Source of the DNA: an uncultured Flavobacteriales bacterium
GTDB lineage: Bacteria > Bacteroidota > Bacteroidia > Flavobacteriales > CALTNV01
Assembly (NCBI GenBank): GCA_943845485.1
Contig: CALTNV010000072.1
Span: 1-8,501 of the forward strand
DNA length: 8,501 nucleotides
Direction: 5' to 3'
This document shows, in pieces, positions 6,851 through 8,501 of this stretch; the first letter of the stretch is position 1, and every line of letters begins with the position of its first letter. The notes beneath the pieces were generated by a model, which made no database searches, was not told where the DNA came from, and saw nothing but the letters and a program-made list of their open reading frames with translations. The position numbers and the translations under genes are program-made.

Positions 6851-8242
6851 ATGAAAACCAAACATATTTACATTATATTGATAATTATAAGCTCTATATA
6901 TAGTGTTGGCTGTAGAAAAAAAAACAATCTATTAACAGAGAACAATATCCAATTAAAATTTAGTGTAGATACACTTTTATTTGATACTATATTTCCTACA
7001 ATATCAAGCGTTACAAAAAGATTTACGGTACATAACACCTACAAAAACCCCATTAAAATTAGCAATACTTTTTTGGCAGGAGGCAATCAATCTCCTTTTA
7101 AAATTAATGTTGATGGGCAAGCAGGAGACGAAATAACAGATATCACCATTCAGGCCGAAGATAGTATATTCATTTTTGCAGAAGTTACTTTAGATCAAAC
7201 AAATCAAAATAATCCTTTTATTGTTCAAGATAGTATTGGCTTTATTATTAACGGAAGTAAGCAATACATGCAATTAGTTGTTTGGGGACAAGATGCTTAT
7301 TTTTATCAAAATGAAATTATTTCAGGGGTTTTACCTACAGACAAGCCTCATGTTATATATGGATTAGCCGCTGTTGGTTTTCCTGGAGTAGATAGCAATT
7401 TAACGTTAACAATACCTGAAAATGCTAAATTTTACCTGTATAATAATGCTAGTTTGTTAGTTTACAAAAGTACTTTAAACATTAACGGAACAATAGATAA
7501 TCCGGTAACTTTTAACTCAACAAGAAACAAAGGTTATTATGAAAATATATCAGGACAATATGCTGGAATTAGACTTATTTCAAGCAACAACAGCACCATT
7601 AATTATGCAGAAATAAAAAATGCGAACATAGGCATACAAATAGATACATTATTTAATTCAGGAACTCCCAGTTTAACACTTACAAATACAACCATCTATA
7701 ATTCCTTCATAGCAAATATATACGCTAATTCAGGCGCATATACAATTGCAAAAAACTGTGTTTTTGGAAATTCAGAAGGCTACTCTGGAGCTTTTTTAAA
7801 TGGCGGAACCTACAACTTTAACAATTGCACCTTTGCCAATTACAACTATTCTAAAACATCCCCTACAATAATTATAAAAAATTATTTTTCTGATGGTTTT
7901 ACCACCTATGTACGACCAATAGAAAATAGTGTTTTTAGCAACTGTGTTTTTGATGGTGTATATGATGATGAATTTGATTTAGATATTGATGAAAGTACAA
8001 GTATTTCTTTAAACATCAACTACAGCAGTATCAAGTCTACTTTAGAGTTACCTCCTGTTTACTTCACTAATGTTTACATAAACTTACTATGTAGCTTTGT
8101 TGATCCTGAAAATTATGATTATAACTTAAACAGTAATTCTGAAATTATTGACAAAGGAAATGTTGCTACAGCAGAACCTTTTGATATTAACAACACAAGC
8201 AGAGGAGCTTCGCCTGACTTAGGCGCATACGAGTACAACTAA
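6851..8242 (+). CDS. Right-handed beta-helix lipoprotein, uncharacterised
   Basis: A 463-residue secreted lipoprotein. The N-terminus has a short basic end, a hydrophobic core (residues 6-17) and a lipobox-like SVGC with Cys21 as the likely lipidated residue. The following RKKNN is basic, unlike the acidic export tags that direct Bacteroidota lipoproteins to the cell surface, so a periplasm-facing location is somewhat favoured. Residues about 30-155 look like a beta-sandwich (DTIFPTISSVTKRFTVHNTYKNPIKISN...AGGN.SPFKINVDG). From about 185 to 420, Asn/Thr-rich repeating strands (GTIDNPVTFNS, YAGIRLISSNNSTINYAEIKNANIGI, TLTNTTIYNS, CVFGNSEG, NNCTFANYNY) are characteristic of a right-handed parallel beta-helix. 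The end, SEIIDKGNVA...RGASPDLGAYEYN, is the motif found at the close of many such proteins. Similar proteins are widespread in Bacteroidota without known function; polysaccharide binding or an envelope-structural role is only a guess. It forms a single-gene unit ending at the 8356 hairpin. Confidence 0.85.
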   Translation: MKTKHIYIILIIISSIYSVGCRKKNNLLTENNIQLKFSVDTLLFDTIFPTISSVTKRFTVHNTYKNPIKISNTFLAGGNQSPFKINVDGQAGDEITDITIQAEDSIFIFAEVTLDQTNQNNPFIVQDSIGFIINGSKQYMQLVVWGQDAYFYQNEIISGVLPTDKPHVIYGLAAVGFPGVDSNLTLTIPENAKFYLYNNASLLVYKSTLNINGTIDNPVTFNSTRNKGYYENISGQYAGIRLISSNNSTINYAEIKNANIGIQIDTLFNSGTPSLTLTNTTIYNSFIANIYANSGAYTIAKNCVFGNSEGYSGAFLNGGTYNFNNCTFANYNYSKTSPTIIIKNYFSDGFTTYVRPIENSVFSNCVFDGVYDDEFDLDIDESTSISLNINYSSIKSTLELPPVYFTNVYINLLCSFVDPENYDYNLNSNSEIIDKGNVATAEPFDINNTSRGASPDLGAYEYN

Positions 8243-8355
8243 TAAAAGTATTCTTAAATATACAATAAATGAGCATACATCAATTGTTAATACTACATCA
8301 TATACCAAATCCGAAATGATTACTTACAAAATGTAGCAATGGAAATTTAAAACAT

Positions 8356-8393
8356 AAAAAAATGCGAAAACTAATAAGTTTTCGCATTTTTTT
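8356..8393. terminator. Strong intrinsic terminator after the beta-helix gene
   Basis: A 12-base stem AATGCGAAAACT / AGTTTTCGCATT closes an AATA loop (8373-8376) and is extended by five A:T pairs on each side, with seven T in all from 8387. It lies 113 bases after the stop codon. The flanking A and T runs make it usable from both strands. Confidence 0.9.
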
Positions 8394-8413
8394 ATTCTTT
8401 TGATATGATAAAA

Positions 8414-8443
8414 AAAAACTTCCTTATGACTAAGAAAGTTTTT
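8414..8443 (-). terminator. Intrinsic terminator after tRNA-Thr
   Basis: On the minus strand AAAAACTTTCTTA (8431-8443) pairs with TAAGGAAGTTTTT (8414-8426) across a four-base loop with one mismatch, and runs on into further T (eight in all, 8411-8418). It begins two bases after the tRNA 3' end, so it is well placed to end the tRNA transcript. Confidence 0.8.
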
Positions 8444-8444
8444 G

Positions 8445-8501
8445 AGCCGATAGAGGGACTCGAACCCACGACCTGCTGATTACAAATCAGCTGCTCTAGC
8501 C
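8445..8501 (-). tRNA. tRNA-Thr(TGT), 5' end outside window
   Basis: The minus strand shows the 3' 57 bases of a tRNA. The anticodon stem GCTGA / TCAGC encloses the loop TTTGTAA, giving anticodon TGT, which reads ACA (Thr). The T-arm loop TTCGAGT sits between GTGGG and CCCTC (one mismatch), followed by the acceptor strand TATCGGC and a T discriminator. CCA is not encoded: the next bases are CAA, so it must be added by the CCA enzyme. The D-stem and 5' acceptor strand are cut off by the window edge. Confidence 0.95.

Noticed and set aside
8269..8319. 16-codon ATG frame downstream of the beta-helix gene
   Set aside because: It is very short, has no recognisable features and lies in the transcript tail before the terminator; nothing else is seen in 8243-8355.

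Overview
The window is AT-rich, lacks obvious Shine-Dalgarno sites, and carries genes typical of the Bacteroidota: GldG, a type B ribosomal protein L31, an alternative GlmU-family protein, and a beta-helix lipoprotein. A TTTG-N18-TAAATTTG promoter of the Bacteroidota type supports this. The best guess is a member of the Flavobacteriia or a close relative; the genus cannot be told from this window.

Layout: (1) Positions 1-2527, plus strand: the 3' part of gldG, then six bases later a DUF4340 membrane-anchored protein, ending at a long bidirectional terminator (2547-2586). (2) Positions 2601-6666, minus strand: read in the direction of transcription, rpmE2 (L31 type B), a GlmU-family sugar-nucleotide enzyme, and the ATP-dependent protease lon. 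Hairpins follow rpmE2 and the GlmU-family gene, so these are probably three adjacent transcription units rather than one tight operon. (3) Positions 6851-8242, plus strand: a lipoprotein with an N-terminal beta-sandwich-like region and a right-handed beta-helix. (4) Positions 8243-8501: two strong hairpin terminators and the 3' part of a minus-strand tRNA-Thr(TGT), cut by the window end. No stretch longer than 300 bases lacks a gene; the largest gaps are 8243-8444 and 6667-6850.

Functionally this is mostly core-genome content: envelope/gliding ABC machinery, protein quality control, translation and cell-wall precursor metabolism. I see no mobile element, CRISPR array, toxin-antitoxin pair or defence island. 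The points most worth checking are the gldG-DUF4340 pairing, a sigma-54-like element plus an 18-base palindrome in front of lon, the degenerate N-terminal signature of the GlmU-family protein, and the uncharacterised beta-helix lipoprotein. I found no convincing new system.
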